Of a DNA stretch of 64,000 nucleotides, positions 1 through 10,887 are shown piece after piece; the first letter of the stretch is position 1, and every line of letters starts with the position of its first letter. The position numbers and the translations under genes were made by a program. The stretch lies in contig NZ_CACSJJ010000001.1 of the NCBI RefSeq assembly GCF_902706295.1, positions 248,001-312,000 of the forward strand, written 5' to 3'. The DNA comes from Arthrobacter sp. 18067 (GTDB lineage Bacteria > Actinomycetota > Actinomycetes > Actinomycetales > Micrococcaceae). Under the pieces are notes generated by a model. That model ran no database searches. It saw nothing but the letters and a program-made list of their open reading frames with translations, and was not told where the DNA came from.

Positions 1-2245
<2,245 letters not shown>

Positions 2246-2514
2246 TCACGCCTTTGGTTACCGGGCGGGAAAGCGATTTACGCACGACGGCGACCTGGCC
2301 ACCAAAGCTGCCGACCGCCGTCGAACGCTGCTCCCGCCTCCCCGAACGAGGGCGCGCAAACATGGCCCACCTAGCCTCAACAGGAAGTGACAGCAAATTA
2401 TCACAAACTATGAAACATCTCTTTACAAACTTGTCATACGTTCGATACCTTCAATTCCGTCAGTCGGCGGTCGCCATCACTGGCCGCCTCACTCCCTCGA
2501 TAGGTAGGAACAAC

Positions 2515-3516
2515 GTGACAAAAACCAAGACCCTGGCCACAAGCCTGCTGAGTCTGTCCGCTGCCGCAATCCTGGCGCTGGTCGGTACCACCAGCGCCAA
2601 CGCGGCGCCGGTAAACACCACAGACTCCAGCAGCGCTGCGGTCAGCAGCCACGCAGTGTCGGACGCCGGCGCTGCAGACTACTGGACGCCGGAGCGCATG
2701 AAGACGGCACAGTCCGGCGAGATCCTGGCCGCCAAGGCACTGGATCGCGGCAAGCTCCTCAACCTCGGCAAGGCCCCGGTCACCGAAGCCCCGGGCGCCG
2801 TCAGCAGCATCGCCGGCCAGCAGGCCACCACCGAATCCAAGACCATCGACCGCAAGGTCAACCAGAGCGAAACTCCGGTCAAGCACATCGGCAAGATCTT
2901 CTTCACCTTGGGCGGCTCCAACTACGTCTGCTCCGGCAACTCCGTCACCGCAGCCAACAAGAGCACCGTGTCCACCGCAGGACACTGCCTCAACGAAGGC
3001 CCGGGCGCCTACGCCACCAACTTCACCTTCGTTCCGGCGTACCTCAACGGCGCAGCACCCTACGGGAAGTGGACGGCAAAGGCGCTGTACGCCCCCACCC
3101 AGTGGGCCTCCAACGGCAACATGCAGTACGACACCGCATTCGCTGTCATGAACACCCTCAACGGCCAGAAGCTCGCCGACGTCGTAGGTTCCTCCGGCGT
3201 CCAGTTCAACGCCGCCCGCGGCCTGAGCTACAAGTCCTTCGGCTACCCGGCAGGCTCGCCCTTCAACGGTGAATCGCTCAAGAGCTGCTCCGGCACCGCC
3301 ACCAACGATCCCTACAACCCGCAGTTCGCCACGCAGGGTATCCCCTGCAATATGACCGGTGGTTCCTCGGGCGGTCCTTGGTTCATCGGCAACAGCTCCT
3401 CCGGCTACCAGAACTCCGTGAACAGCTACGGCTACGGCAGCAACTCCACCACCATGTACGGCCCGTACTGGGGCACCGTGATCCAGTCCACCTACAACAC
3501 CGCGGCGGCTTCGTAA
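2515..3516 (+). CDS. Secreted V8/trypsin-like serine protease
   Basis: A 333-residue exported peptidase of the chymotrypsin fold. The GTG at 2515 is chosen because a purine-rich site (taggtagga) lies just upstream and the first 31 residues form a signal peptide (KTKT, a hydrophobic stretch, then TSANAA). The open frame extends further upstream but without signal-peptide character. The catalytic triad is visible: His157 in STAGHC, Asp206 in MQYDTAF and Ser285 in GGSSGGPW. The region between the signal peptide and about residue 115 is likely a propeptide. Glutamyl endopeptidases of the V8 group share this arrangement, but the cleavage preference cannot be read from the sequence. It stands alone and is followed by a hairpin terminator. 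Confidence 0.88.
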   Translation: MTKTKTLATSLLSLSAAAILALVGTTSANAAPVNTTDSSSAAVSSHAVSDAGAADYWTPERMKTAQSGEILAAKALDRGKLLNLGKAPVTEAPGAVSSIAGQQATTESKTIDRKVNQSETPVKHIGKIFFTLGGSNYVCSGNSVTAANKSTVSTAGHCLNEGPGAYATNFTFVPAYLNGAAPYGKWTAKALYAPTQWASNGNMQYDTAFAVMNTLNGQKLADVVGSSGVQFNAARGLSYKSFGYPAGSPFNGESLKSCSGTATNDPYNPQFATQGIPCNMTGGSSGGPWFIGNSSSGYQNSVNSYGYGSNSTTMYGPYWGTVIQSTYNTAAAS

Positions 3517-3544
3517 CCGATTTAGCAAGTCCCTGTTAACAACG

Positions 3545-3578
3545 ACGGCGGCCGTCCCCTACCGGGGGCGGCCGCCGT
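3545..3578. terminator. Hairpin terminator between the protease gene and purH
   Basis: A perfect 10-bp GC-rich stem (ACGGCGGCCG with CGGCCGCCGT) closes a 14-nt loop 28 bp after the protease stop. purH converges from the other side, so it may serve both genes. There is no long T-run. Confidence 0.6.
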
Positions 3579-3617
3579 TGCGTTGTGGTGCTTGGGCCCT
3601 CTCGGGCTCTTCCTCTT

Positions 3618-5288
3618 CTAGTGGAAGAAGTGGCGTGCGCCGGTGAAGTACATCGTGATGCCGGCAGCGTTGGCTGCGGCGATGACTTCCTCGTCGCGGA
3701 CGGAACCGCCCGGCTGGACGACGGCGCGGACACCGGCGTCGATCAGGATCTGCAGGCCGTCAGCGAACGGGAAGAACGCATCCGAGGCTGCAACGGCACC
3801 GCGGGCACGCTCAGGTGCGTCTGAACCGCTGGCGTTGGAGGCACCGCCGGCACCTTCGACGTCGGACGCCACCGTCACGCCCAGCGTGTTGGCGCGCTCG
3901 ACGGCAAGGCGGCAGGAGTCCAGGCGGTTGACCTGGCCCATGCCGATACCCACAGCAGCACCGTGATCGGCGATCAGGATCGCGTTGGATTTTGCGGCGC
4001 GGCAAGCGGTCCAGGCGAAGGCGAGGTCGGCGAGGGTTGCTTCGTCGACGGCTTCGCCGGCCGCGAGGGTCCAGTTGGCGGGGTTGTCGCCGTCGGCGTC
4101 CACCTTGTCGCTCATCTGGACCAGGACGCCACCGGAAACCTGGCGCATCTCAGAGGGGTAGCGGCCGTAGCCCTCGGGCAGGGCCAGGAGGCGGATGTTC
4201 TTCTTCTTGGAGAGGATCTCCACGGCTTCCGGCTCGAAGTCCGGGGCGATGACCACCTCGGTGAAGATGTCTGCAACCGTGCGGGCCATGCCGGCGGTGA
4301 CGGTCCGGTTGGAAGCGATGACGCCGCCGAAAGCGGAGACGGGATCGCAGGCGTGGGCCTTGGCATGGGCGTCGGCGATCGGATCTGCAGCATCTGCGGA
4401 ACCGACAGCGACACCGCACGGGTTGGCGTGCTTGATGATGGCGACTGCAGGCTCGGCGAAGTCGAAGGCAGCGCGGAGGGCGGCATCGGCGTCGACGAAG
4501 TTGTTGTAGCTCATGGCCTTGCCGTGCAGCTGGTCGGCCTGGGCGATGCCGGCCGGAGCAGCCTTGTCCACGTAAAGCGCGGCCTGCTGGTGCGGGTTCT
4601 CGCCGTAGCGCAGGACCTCGGAACGCTCCAGGGCGAGGCCTGCGTAGGCGGGCCAGTCGATGATGCCGTCGCCGTCTTCGTCCAGGAACTGGCTGGCAGT
4701 CCAGGAAGCAACAGCGTTGTCGTAGCTGGCCGTGTGCGCGAAGGCCTTGGCAGCCAGGCGGCGGCGGGTGTTCAGGTCGAAACCGCCGTGTGCAGCGGCG
4801 TCGACAACTGCGCCATAGAAGTGCGGGTCCGTGACGATGGCGACGGCGGCGTGGTTCTTCGCGGCCGAACGCACCATGGCGGGGCCTCCGATATCGATCT
4901 GCTCAACGACGTCGTCCTGCGCCGCGCCGGACTTCACGGTCTCGACGAACGGGTAGAGGTTCACCACCACGAGGTCGAAGGTTTCGATCTCCATGCCGGC
5001 AAGGGTTTCCATGTGCGCCGGAACGCGACGGTCGGCCAGGATGCCGCCGTGCACGCGCGGGTGCAGGGTCTTCACGCGGCCATCCAGCATTTCCGGGGAG
5101 CCGGTGACTTCTTCGACTTCCTTGACCGGGATGCCTGCGGCGGCGATCTTCTTGGCGGTGGAGCCGGTGGAAATGATGGCGACGCCTGCTGCGTGCAGGC
5201 CCTTCGCGAGCTCCTCCAGTCCCGTCTTGTCGTAAACCGAGATCAGTGCACGGCGGATGGGAACACGGTCAAGCTGCGTCAAGCTCAC
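3618..5288 (-). CDS. purH: Bifunctional AICAR formyltransferase / IMP cyclohydrolase
   Basis: Catalyses the last two steps of de novo IMP synthesis: formylation of AICAR with 10-formyl-THF and ring closure of FAICAR. The 556-residue length is normal. The N-terminal MGS-like cyclohydrolase domain shows [16 protein letters not shown] and [19 protein letters not shown]. The transformylase domain carries the active-site Lys-His in [11 protein letters not shown], and the C-terminus ends TGARHFFH as usual. The partner purN is on the same strand about 4.5 kb upstream. In many actinobacteria the two genes are adjacent; here a MurNAc-type cassette and a DUF559 gene lie between them. Confidence 0.96.
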   Translation of the reverse strand: MSLTQLDRVPIRRALISVYDKTGLEELAKGLHAAGVAIISTGSTAKKIAAAGIPVKEVEEVTGSPEMLDGRVKTLHPRVHGGILADRRVPAHMETLAGMEIETFDLVVVNLYPFVETVKSGAAQDDVVEQIDIGGPAMVRSAAKNHAAVAIVTDPHFYGAVVDAAAHGGFDLNTRRRLAAKAFAHTASYDNAVASWTASQFLDEDGDGIIDWPAYAGLALERSEVLRYGENPHQQAALYVDKAAPAGIAQADQLHGKAMSYNNFVDADAALRAAFDFAEPAVAIIKHANPCGVAVGSADAADPIADAHAKAHACDPVSAFGGVIASNRTVTAGMARTVADIFTEVVIAPDFEPEAVEILSKKKNIRLLALPEGYGRYPSEMRQVSGGVLVQMSDKVDADGDNPANWTLAAGEAVDEATLADLAFAWTACRAAKSNAILIADHGAAVGIGMGQVNRLDSCRLAVERANTLGVTVASDVEGAGGASNASGSDAPERARGAVAASDAFFPFADGLQILIDAGVRAVVQPGGSVRDEEVIAAANAAGITMYFTGARHFFH

Positions 5289-5408
5289 AAAAGTCTCCGT
5301 CTTAGTTCGCGTAGATGTCGCGGGTGGTATCGCGGGTGTGGGGATACGGAGAGTTTATCGTGTTTCGTTGGAGCGCCGGTTTTGCGTCGTGCAACATAGG
5401 GTTGAGCC

Positions 5409-6359
5409 ATGGAAGCCCCCAACGATGTCGTACTTGTTGCCGATCTAGGGAAGAGCCGCTGCCGCGTGGAGTTGCGCAGCGGTGACGCGTTGCTGGGCGC
5501 CGCAGACCAGCACGGCTTTCCCGGAGTGCACGTGGACAACGGCCCCACCCTCGCGTTTGACCTCCTCCTTGAGACGGTCAGCCAGCTGCCGCCCGGCCTC
5601 CCGGTCAGCACCTTGACCGGAATCGGTGCCGCCGTGGCCGGCGTTGAAGCTTCAGCGGAGAAGTCGCAGGAACTCGCCACAATGCTCTCGCAGCGGTTCA
5701 GTGTCCCGGCAGCCGTCCTCTCCGATGCCACGGCCGCCCAGCTCGGCGCGCTCCAGGGCGCCCCCGGCACCACGCTCATTGTTGGGACAGGCGCCGTCGC
5801 CTTCCGTTTCGATGACGCCGGCGTCCTCCACCGCGCCGACGGCTGGGGACCCTATCTTGGTGATCGCGGCAGTGGACGATGGATCGGCCAGCAGGGTCTG
5901 CAGGCAGTTCTTGAAGCGCACGACGGCGGCACTGCCACATCGCTGTCGGCTGCGGCCGGTGCACTGGTCGAGTCGCCCGAGATGCTTCCGGGGTGGCTCG
6001 CGGCAAACGAGAACCCCTACCGCGCGATGGCCCGTTTCGCGCCGCTGGTTCTGCACGCCGCCGAGGCGGGTGACGCCGTCGCGCATGACATCATCGGCGA
6101 GGCGTGCCGCATACTGACCCACACGGTGAAGCTCGCGTCCAGCGGCGACGACGGCGCCACGCCCCGCGTGGCGATGCTGGGCGGAGTGGTGGGCTCGGAG
6201 TTCTTCGCGGCGCTCTTGCGCAAGTCCCTCGCTTCGGCTGGGATTGAGGTGGTGGCGCCGCTCGGCGATGGCTTGGACGGTGCTGCCCTCGCTGCGACGC
6301 GCCGCGGGCTCATCCAGGAAAGGTACATCCACCGTGACGGAACAATCTGGCCCGACTAG
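5409..6359 (+). CDS. BadF/BadG-family amino-sugar kinase (N-acetylglucosamine or MurNAc kinase-like)
   Basis: A 316-residue member of the ASKHA-fold BadF/BadG/BcrA/BcrD family, which includes N-acetylglucosamine kinases and the MurNAc/GlcNAc kinase MurK. Visible features are the N-terminal phosphate-1 motif VLVADLGKSRCRVEL, VLSDATAAQLGAL, the phosphate-2 region IVGTGAVAFRF, WGPYLGDRGSGRWIG and the late MLGGVVGSEFF. The following murQ start lies 26 bp inside this gene, so the two are translationally coupled. The pairing suggests recycling of cell-wall amino sugars, with this kinase supplying MurNAc 6-phosphate or GlcNAc 6-phosphate. The substrate is inferred from the neighbour and not shown by the sequence alone. 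Confidence 0.85.
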   Translation: MEAPNDVVLVADLGKSRCRVELRSGDALLGAADQHGFPGVHVDNGPTLAFDLLLETVSQLPPGLPVSTLTGIGAAVAGVEASAEKSQELATMLSQRFSVPAAVLSDATAAQLGALQGAPGTTLIVGTGAVAFRFDDAGVLHRADGWGPYLGDRGSGRWIGQQGLQAVLEAHDGGTATSLSAAAGALVESPEMLPGWLAANENPYRAMARFAPLVLHAAEAGDAVAHDIIGEACRILTHTVKLASSGDDGATPRVAMLGGVVGSEFFAALLRKSLASAGIEVVAPLGDGLDGAALAATRRGLIQERYIHRDGTIWPD

Positions 6360-7284
6360 CGCCGACAAACTCGCGGGCTTGCGCACGGAACTCGCCGGAC
6401 TGCAGACCGAAGCCACGGCCGAGGGCTTGGAAAACCTGGACATCCTGGGCACCGAGGAACTCGTTGCCGCCATGCTTTCCCACAGTTCAGGAGTGCACGC
6501 TGCGGTCGAGGCGGCGGGCCCCGCCATTGTCCAAACCGTCGACGCCGTTGCGGAGCGGCTCCAGCGCGGCGGCCGCCTTTTGTATGTGGGAGCCGGCACG
6601 GCCGGGCGTCTGGGCGTGCTCGACGCGAGTGAGTGCCCGCCGACGTTCGGCACCCCGCCGGGACTCGTCGTCGGACTCATCGCGGGCGGCGTGCAGGCGA
6701 TCCAGAAACCGGTGGAGTATGCCGAGGACAACGCAACTGCCGGCGCGCGCGACCTGCACGATATCAACGTGACGGAAGCGGACGCCGTCGTGGGTATTAC
6801 GGCCTCCGGCCGGACCCCGTACGTGATCGGCGCACTGGAGGAGGCTCGGAAGCGGGGCGCGTTCACGGCGTCGCTGGCGTGCAACAAGGGCTCGGCAGTA
6901 AGTCATGTGGCGGATGCTGCGATCGAGGTTGTGGTGGGTCCGGAGTTCATCGCGGGTTCCACCAGGCTGAATTCGGGCACGGCCCAGAAACTCGTCCTCA
7001 ACATGATCAGCACGCTGGTGATGGTGAAGCTCGGCAAGACCTACGGCAACCTCATGGTGGATCTGCGGGCCACGAACGAGAAGCTCCTGGCCCGTTCGCA
7101 GAGGACCGTGCAGCATGCCACCGGCGTGTCTGCCCAGGAAGCCGCCGTGGCGTTGGACTCCGTTGGTGGTTCGGTCAAGGCGGCTATTTTGGTGCTCCTG
7201 ACAGGCATCGAGGCTGGTCAGGCCAAGGGTGCCCTGGAGGAAGCCGGCGGTTTCCTGCGCCGGGCGATCGAGAACCAGAAGTAA
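6334..7284 (+). CDS. murQ: N-acetylmuramic acid 6-phosphate etherase
   Basis: Cleaves the D-lactyl ether of MurNAc 6-phosphate to give GlcNAc 6-phosphate and lactate in peptidoglycan recycling. The 316-residue SIS-domain protein has the family signatures LLYVGAGTAGRLGVLDASEC followed by PPTFGTPP, GITASGRTPYV, and GSTRLNSGTAQKLVLNM. The GTG at 6334 is chosen because AGGAAAGG lies upstream and the reading then begins TEQSGPTSADKL; it overlaps the kinase gene by 26 bp. The MFS gene follows after about 50 bp. Family identity is firm; use of exogenous versus recycled MurNAc is inference. Confidence 0.94.
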   Translation: MTEQSGPTSADKLAGLRTELAGLQTEATAEGLENLDILGTEELVAAMLSHSSGVHAAVEAAGPAIVQTVDAVAERLQRGGRLLYVGAGTAGRLGVLDASECPPTFGTPPGLVVGLIAGGVQAIQKPVEYAEDNATAGARDLHDINVTEADAVVGITASGRTPYVIGALEEARKRGAFTASLACNKGSAVSHVADAAIEVVVGPEFIAGSTRLNSGTAQKLVLNMISTLVMVKLGKTYGNLMVDLRATNEKLLARSQRTVQHATGVSAQEAAVALDSVGGSVKAAILVLLTGIEAGQAKGALEEAGGFLRRAIENQK

Positions 7285-7335
7285 CCCGGGCGGCGGCGCG
7301 TTGCCCAGCGCATAAAGTTGCATGCAGGAGGGCAA

Positions 7336-8688
7336 ATGAATACATACACAGCCGTGCCCAGCGGCGAACAAGTTGTGCAGGAACTGCCATGGCGGTGGAA
7401 GGTCCAAGGACGGATTTTCCTGATCGGCGGGCTCGGGTTCATGTTCGACGCTTGGGATGTCACGCTCAATGGCATCCTGATTCCGTTGCTGTCCAAGCAC
7501 TGGTCCCTGCAGCCCGCTGACGCTGCATGGATCGGGACGGCCAACTTGATCGGCATGGCTGTGGGTGCGTTCGCGTGGGGAACCATTGCGGACACTATTG
7601 GCCGCAAGAAAGCCTTCACGGCAACCCTCCTCATTTTTAGCATCTTCACGGTTCTGGGTGCCTTCGCCCCGGACATCGTGTGGTTCTGCATTTTCCGTTT
7701 CATGGCCGGCTTCGGCCTGGGCGGCTGCATCCCCGTGGATTACGCGCTGGTGGGTGAGTTCACGCCTCGTAAGCAACGCGGCAAGGTGCTCACAGCCATG
7801 GATGGCTGGTGGCCCGTTGGTGCAGCGCTGTGCGGTTTCATCTCCGCCGGGCTGGTTGCGGCCTTTGGCGACTGGCGGCTCACCATGCTGATCATGGTGC
7901 TGCCCGCGTTGTTGGTCTTCTGGGTGCGCCGTTCGGTTCCCGAGTCGCCGCTGTTCCTGATCCGTGCGGGTCGGCGGGCTGAAGCTGCGGCGGTGATCGA
8001 TGGCTTGGTCGAGGCGACAGGTGCTTCGCCGCGGGCATATAGCCTGCCCGAACCGCAGGCCGCGCCGCGCCTCTCCCCCGGCAGCGCCTGGGCACAGCTA
8101 CGGGGGATTTGGCAGTTCAACTGGAAGATCACGACGGCGGCTTGGGCTTTGTTCTTCTCTGTGCTTCTGGTCTACTACTTGTCGCTGACGTGGATGCCGC
8201 GCATTCTCATCGGTGCTGGATTCGAGGAGTACAAGGCGTTCGTCACGACGGCGAGCATGGCCGCCGTCGGGCTCTTGGGCGTGGTAGTCGCAGCGCTCCT
8301 GGTGGAGCGGGTGGGTCGCAAGTGGATCCTGGCCATCACCGGTCCACTGTCCGCTTTGACCTTGGTGATCGTGGCCTTCGTGGTGGATGTTCCGTCGGCC
8401 GCCGTGTTCTGGTTGCTGGTCTTCGGGTTCGTGGTCCAGGTGGCCATCCCGGTTCTCTACGCCTACGTGTCCGAGCTCTATCCGACCGAGCTTCGTGGCT
8501 CCGGTTTCGGCTGGGCGTCGACGTTCTCCCGCCTCGGCGCAGGCTTTGGGCCTCTGGTGTTCGCCTCGTTCTTCTGGCCGGAGTTCGGATTGGCGCAGTC
8601 GTTCGCGATGGCCGGCGGCTTGGTGCTCCTGTCCGTGCTGTGGATGGCCTTCTTCGCCCCGGAAACGAAGCAGCGCGAACTCTCGTAA
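7336..8688 (+). CDS. MFS transporter, sugar/aromatic acid:H+ symporter-like
   Basis: A 450-residue permease with about 12 hydrophobic segments and a cytoplasmic loop after segment 6 (around residues 205-255). The major facilitator signature between segments 2 and 3 is present (GTIADTIGRKKAF), with its second-half counterpart VERVGRKWILA, and SELYPTELRGSGFGWASTFS near the end. The ATG at 7336 has a strong AGGAGGG site. It is the last gene of the kinase-murQ run, so uptake of an amino sugar or muropeptide fragment is possible. The family also moves aromatic acids and the substrate is not determined. A 31-nt-arm inverted repeat starts 14 bp after its stop. Confidence 0.85.
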   Translation: MNTYTAVPSGEQVVQELPWRWKVQGRIFLIGGLGFMFDAWDVTLNGILIPLLSKHWSLQPADAAWIGTANLIGMAVGAFAWGTIADTIGRKKAFTATLLIFSIFTVLGAFAPDIVWFCIFRFMAGFGLGGCIPVDYALVGEFTPRKQRGKVLTAMDGWWPVGAALCGFISAGLVAAFGDWRLTMLIMVLPALLVFWVRRSVPESPLFLIRAGRRAEAAAVIDGLVEATGASPRAYSLPEPQAAPRLSPGSAWAQLRGIWQFNWKITTAAWALFFSVLLVYYLSLTWMPRILIGAGFEEYKAFVTTASMAAVGLLGVVVAALLVERVGRKWILAITGPLSALTLVIVAFVVDVPSAAVFWLLVFGFVVQVAIPVLYAYVSELYPTELRGSGFGWASTFSRLGAGFGPLVFASFFWPEFGLAQSFAMAGGLVLLSVLWMAFFAPETKQRELS

Positions 8689-8702
8689 CCGCCCCGCCTC
8701 GT

Positions 8703-8770
8703 ACCCAACTGAGTCGCAGTTCAGGTCGTTCCCAGCCCTGGGAACGACCTGAACTGCGACTTACTTGGGT
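8703..8770. repeat. REP-like inverted repeat, copy 1 of the ACCCAACTGAGTCGCAG family
   Basis: A 21-bp perfect stem (8713-8733 with 8740-8760, loop AGCCCT) extends outward with two mismatches to ACCCAACT at 8703 and its complement at 8763-8770. A second member with the same ends lies at 9758-9827. The right arm contains the last codons and stop of the DUF559 gene. It can also act as a terminator for the MFS operon. Confidence 0.85.
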
Positions 8771-9696
8771 GACCAGCCGCGTTGTTCGAGCGCCCGCCGC
8801 ACCTTGGCCACGGCGGACCTCGCGTTGTTGCTCATGTGGCCCTTTGAGATTCTCACGAGAATCCAGCCGGCTCGACTGTAATCCTCCTCCCGGGCGATGT
8901 CCCTCACGATCTGCTCCGGATCCGAGTGACCCTCACCTTCGTACTCCACGGCAACGCGCTGCTCGCGATAGGCCAAATCCGGTTGACGCACGACGCCGGG
9001 ACTTAGCTCCGTAGGAACGTTGACTTCCGCTGTGGGCAGGCCAGCCCACTTGAGCGCCAGCCTCAGTCGCGTTTCGGGAGCCGAGTCGGACCCCACGCAT
9101 GCTTGTTCCAAAGCGAGGCGGGCCTTGCGGATGCCAGGTGTCCCCCAGTGACGGTCAAGCATCTCTTCGAGCTCATCCATGGTGCAGTGGGGCGAACTCC
9201 GTCCTTCGAATTCCGGTCTGGGAATACGCAGCAAATGATCGGCCACAACGGTGATCTCGTCGATGTCCATCTTCCGCGCGCAGTCCAACCACGTCCGAGC
9301 CCGGCTGGTGATGAGCAGGCCATTGAACGTGGTGATTTCATCCTCGAAGAACTGACCTCGATGTCCCACCACACCGCGCCGTCGAGGGATGGCCATGGCG
9401 TGGGGCCGCGAAATATGAATCCCAGGCTCGTGGCTGCCGGGCAGGAACCCTGGAAACCCCCACAGCAGGAACGCCGTCGCGTGGGAGGCCGCCGAAAATG
9501 GTGTGACCTGAGTGATCGGACGAACCATGTCCGCGAAGGCATGTTCGGTCTCCAGACGAGGGACTCGAATGGCTCGGCTCGGCGAGTCCAGATCCCGGTA
9601 ACGCAGGCGCCCAACCGACACTCCGGCGTCGAGTGCTTCCTGCGTTGTAAAGGATTTCGAAGTGAGGTCTGCCGGGAGCGGCCGTGGGATCTTCAT
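8761..9696 (-). CDS. AbiEi-like winged-helix plus DUF559 (VSR-fold) protein
   Basis: A 311-residue cytoplasmic protein. The N-terminal part (KSFTTQEALDAGVSVGRLRY) resembles the winged-helix domain of AbiEi-type antitoxins. The C-terminal part (about residues 210-310) carries a PD-(D/E)XK-like pattern of the DUF559/VSR group: RQPDLAYREQRVAVEYEGEG, then a long helix and WILVRI. Such proteins are common as single genes in actinobacteria and their function is not known. The ATG at 9696 is taken over an upstream start in the same frame because the domain begins there. The stop codon (in CCC AAG TAA) lies inside the REP-like repeat. Confidence 0.75.
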   Translation of the reverse strand: MKIPRPLPADLTSKSFTTQEALDAGVSVGRLRYRDLDSPSRAIRVPRLETEHAFADMVRPITQVTPFSAASHATAFLLWGFPGFLPGSHEPGIHISRPHAMAIPRRRGVVGHRGQFFEDEITTFNGLLITSRARTWLDCARKMDIDEITVVADHLLRIPRPEFEGRSSPHCTMDELEEMLDRHWGTPGIRKARLALEQACVGSDSAPETRLRLALKWAGLPTAEVNVPTELSPGVVRQPDLAYREQRVAVEYEGEGHSDPEQIVRDIAREEDYSRAGWILVRISKGHMSNNARSAVAKVRRALEQRGWSPK

Positions 9697-9757
9697 CAGC
9701 CCATGCTGGCAAATGCGACGGGAGCCTGGGGCGTTATCCACAGCCTTTCGTTCCTGC

Positions 9758-9827
9758 CACCCAACTAGGTAACAGCAAACGCTCCACTCAGGGCTCAGTG
9801 GAACAGGTGCTGCGACTCAGTTGGGTG
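9758..9827. repeat. REP-like inverted repeat, copy 2 of the ACCCAACTGAGTCGCAG family
   Basis: The left end CACCCAACTAGGTAACAGCA and the right arm, read in reverse complement (CACCCAACTGAGTCGCAGCA), match closely and continue into TCCACT/AGTGGA near the loop. The right arm holds the stop codon of purN (CCC AAC TGA). It shares its 17-nt end with the element at 8703. Confidence 0.8.
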
Positions 9828-10386
9828 CGGCGGCGAGGTCTGCGAGGGTCTGGACCAGCAGGCGGCGCTCCACTATCTTGATGCGCTCGTGCAGGGTTTC
9901 CTCGGAATCCGCAGGAAGGATAGTGACGGCTTCCTGGGCAATGATGGGGCCCGTGTCCACGCCGGCGTCGGCCCAGTGCACAGTGCAACCGGTGACCTTC
10001 ACGCCGTACGCGATGGCGTCGCGCACTCCGTGGGCGCCCGGGAAGGACGGGAGCAACGCGGGGTGGGTGTTGACGTACTTGCCGCCGAAAGCGTTGATGA
10101 AGTCCTCGCTGACGATCCTCATGAACCCGGAGGACACCACGACGTCCGGCTTGTAGGACAGGACTTTGTCGCGCAAAGCAGAGTCCCATTCAGCACGGGT
10201 TTCGAACGAGTTGAAGTTGACCACGAAGGTCTCAATGCCGGCCTCGTCGGAGCGTTCCACGCCATACGTATCGGGGCGGTCGGCACCCACAGCGGCGATC
10301 TCGACATCCAGTTCACCCGACTTCACGGCGTCGATAACTGCCTGAAGATTGGAACCGGTACCGGAGACGAGGACAACAATGCGCAT
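9817..10386 (-). CDS. purN: Phosphoribosylglycinamide (GAR) formyltransferase
   Basis: Transfers a formyl group from 10-formyl-THF to GAR, the third step of de novo purine synthesis. The 189 residues are normal for PurN. The N-terminal VLVSGTGSNLQAVIDAV binds GAR. The catalytic Asn-His-Asp set is visible in KYVNTHPALLPSFPGAHGVR and GVDTGPIIAQEAV. It should act in one pathway with purH, now 4.5 kb away on the same strand. It is divergent from the small membrane protein at 10425, with 38 bp between starts. Its last codons and stop lie in the REP-like element. Confidence 0.95.
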   Translation of the reverse strand: MRIVVLVSGTGSNLQAVIDAVKSGELDVEIAAVGADRPDTYGVERSDEAGIETFVVNFNSFETRAEWDSALRDKVLSYKPDVVVSSGFMRIVSEDFINAFGGKYVNTHPALLPSFPGAHGVRDAIAYGVKVTGCTVHWADAGVDTGPIIAQEAVTILPADSEETLHERIKIVERRLLVQTLADLAAAPN

Positions 10387-10424
10387 TGCACTAGCTTATG
10401 GGCGGCTCGCGTAGGCTGGAAAAC

Positions 10425-10847
10425 ATGAATCCCGACGTCGGTCCCAAGCCGAGCCAGCAACCCCGCTCAGAGACCGAAAAGTCCGCCCTCGGCGTGACCC
10501 AAATCCTGTTCCGTGCATTCCTTTTGACGGCTTTGGGCGCGTTCTTTGTGTTCTCCCTGAACGTGAATTACGTGTGGTTGAGTGCCATCCTGACGCTCGC
10601 GGGTTTGGTGTTGGGGATTGTGGTGCTGGTGAGGACGCTGAAGTACAAGCACCCGCGGCTGATTCTCTTCGGGACGATCTCCGGCCTCATCGTTTCGGCC
10701 GTCATGTGCCTGCTCATCCTGACGTCGGTGCTCTTTTTCAACCAGGTCAGCACATACCAGGACTGCTCGCGCGGAGCATTGACGGAATCCGCCAAAACAC
10801 AGTGCATGACGCAGCTCGAGGACTCAATGCCGGGGTCGCTTCGCTAA
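10425..10847 (+). CDS. Small membrane protein of unknown function
   Basis: A 140-residue protein with a hydrophilic N-terminus (MNPDVGPKPSQQPRSETEKS) and three hydrophobic segments (about residues 27-47, 49-67 and 75-103), then a short tail with two cysteines (YQDCSRGALTESAKTQC). The ATG at 10425 follows a weak AGGCTGG site. It is divergent from purN and converges on the DUF6350 gene. This type of protein is often seen beside purN/DUF6350 in Arthrobacter-like genomes, from memory; I do not recognise a named family. Confidence 0.7.
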   Translation: MNPDVGPKPSQQPRSETEKSALGVTQILFRAFLLTALGAFFVFSLNVNYVWLSAILTLAGLVLGIVVLVRTLKYKHPRLILFGTISGLIVSAVMCLLILTSVLFFNQVSTYQDCSRGALTESAKTQCMTQLEDSMPGSLR

Positions 10848-10887
10848 GCCGGCTGAGGCTCCCCAGCGCCAGCGGAAGAGGTCCCGC

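Noticed and set aside
2265..2300. Sequence CGCACGACGGCGACCTGGCC resembling the tail of the CGAGGGG repeat family
   Set aside because: Only the tail is similar and the inverted arms are missing; not counted as a copy.
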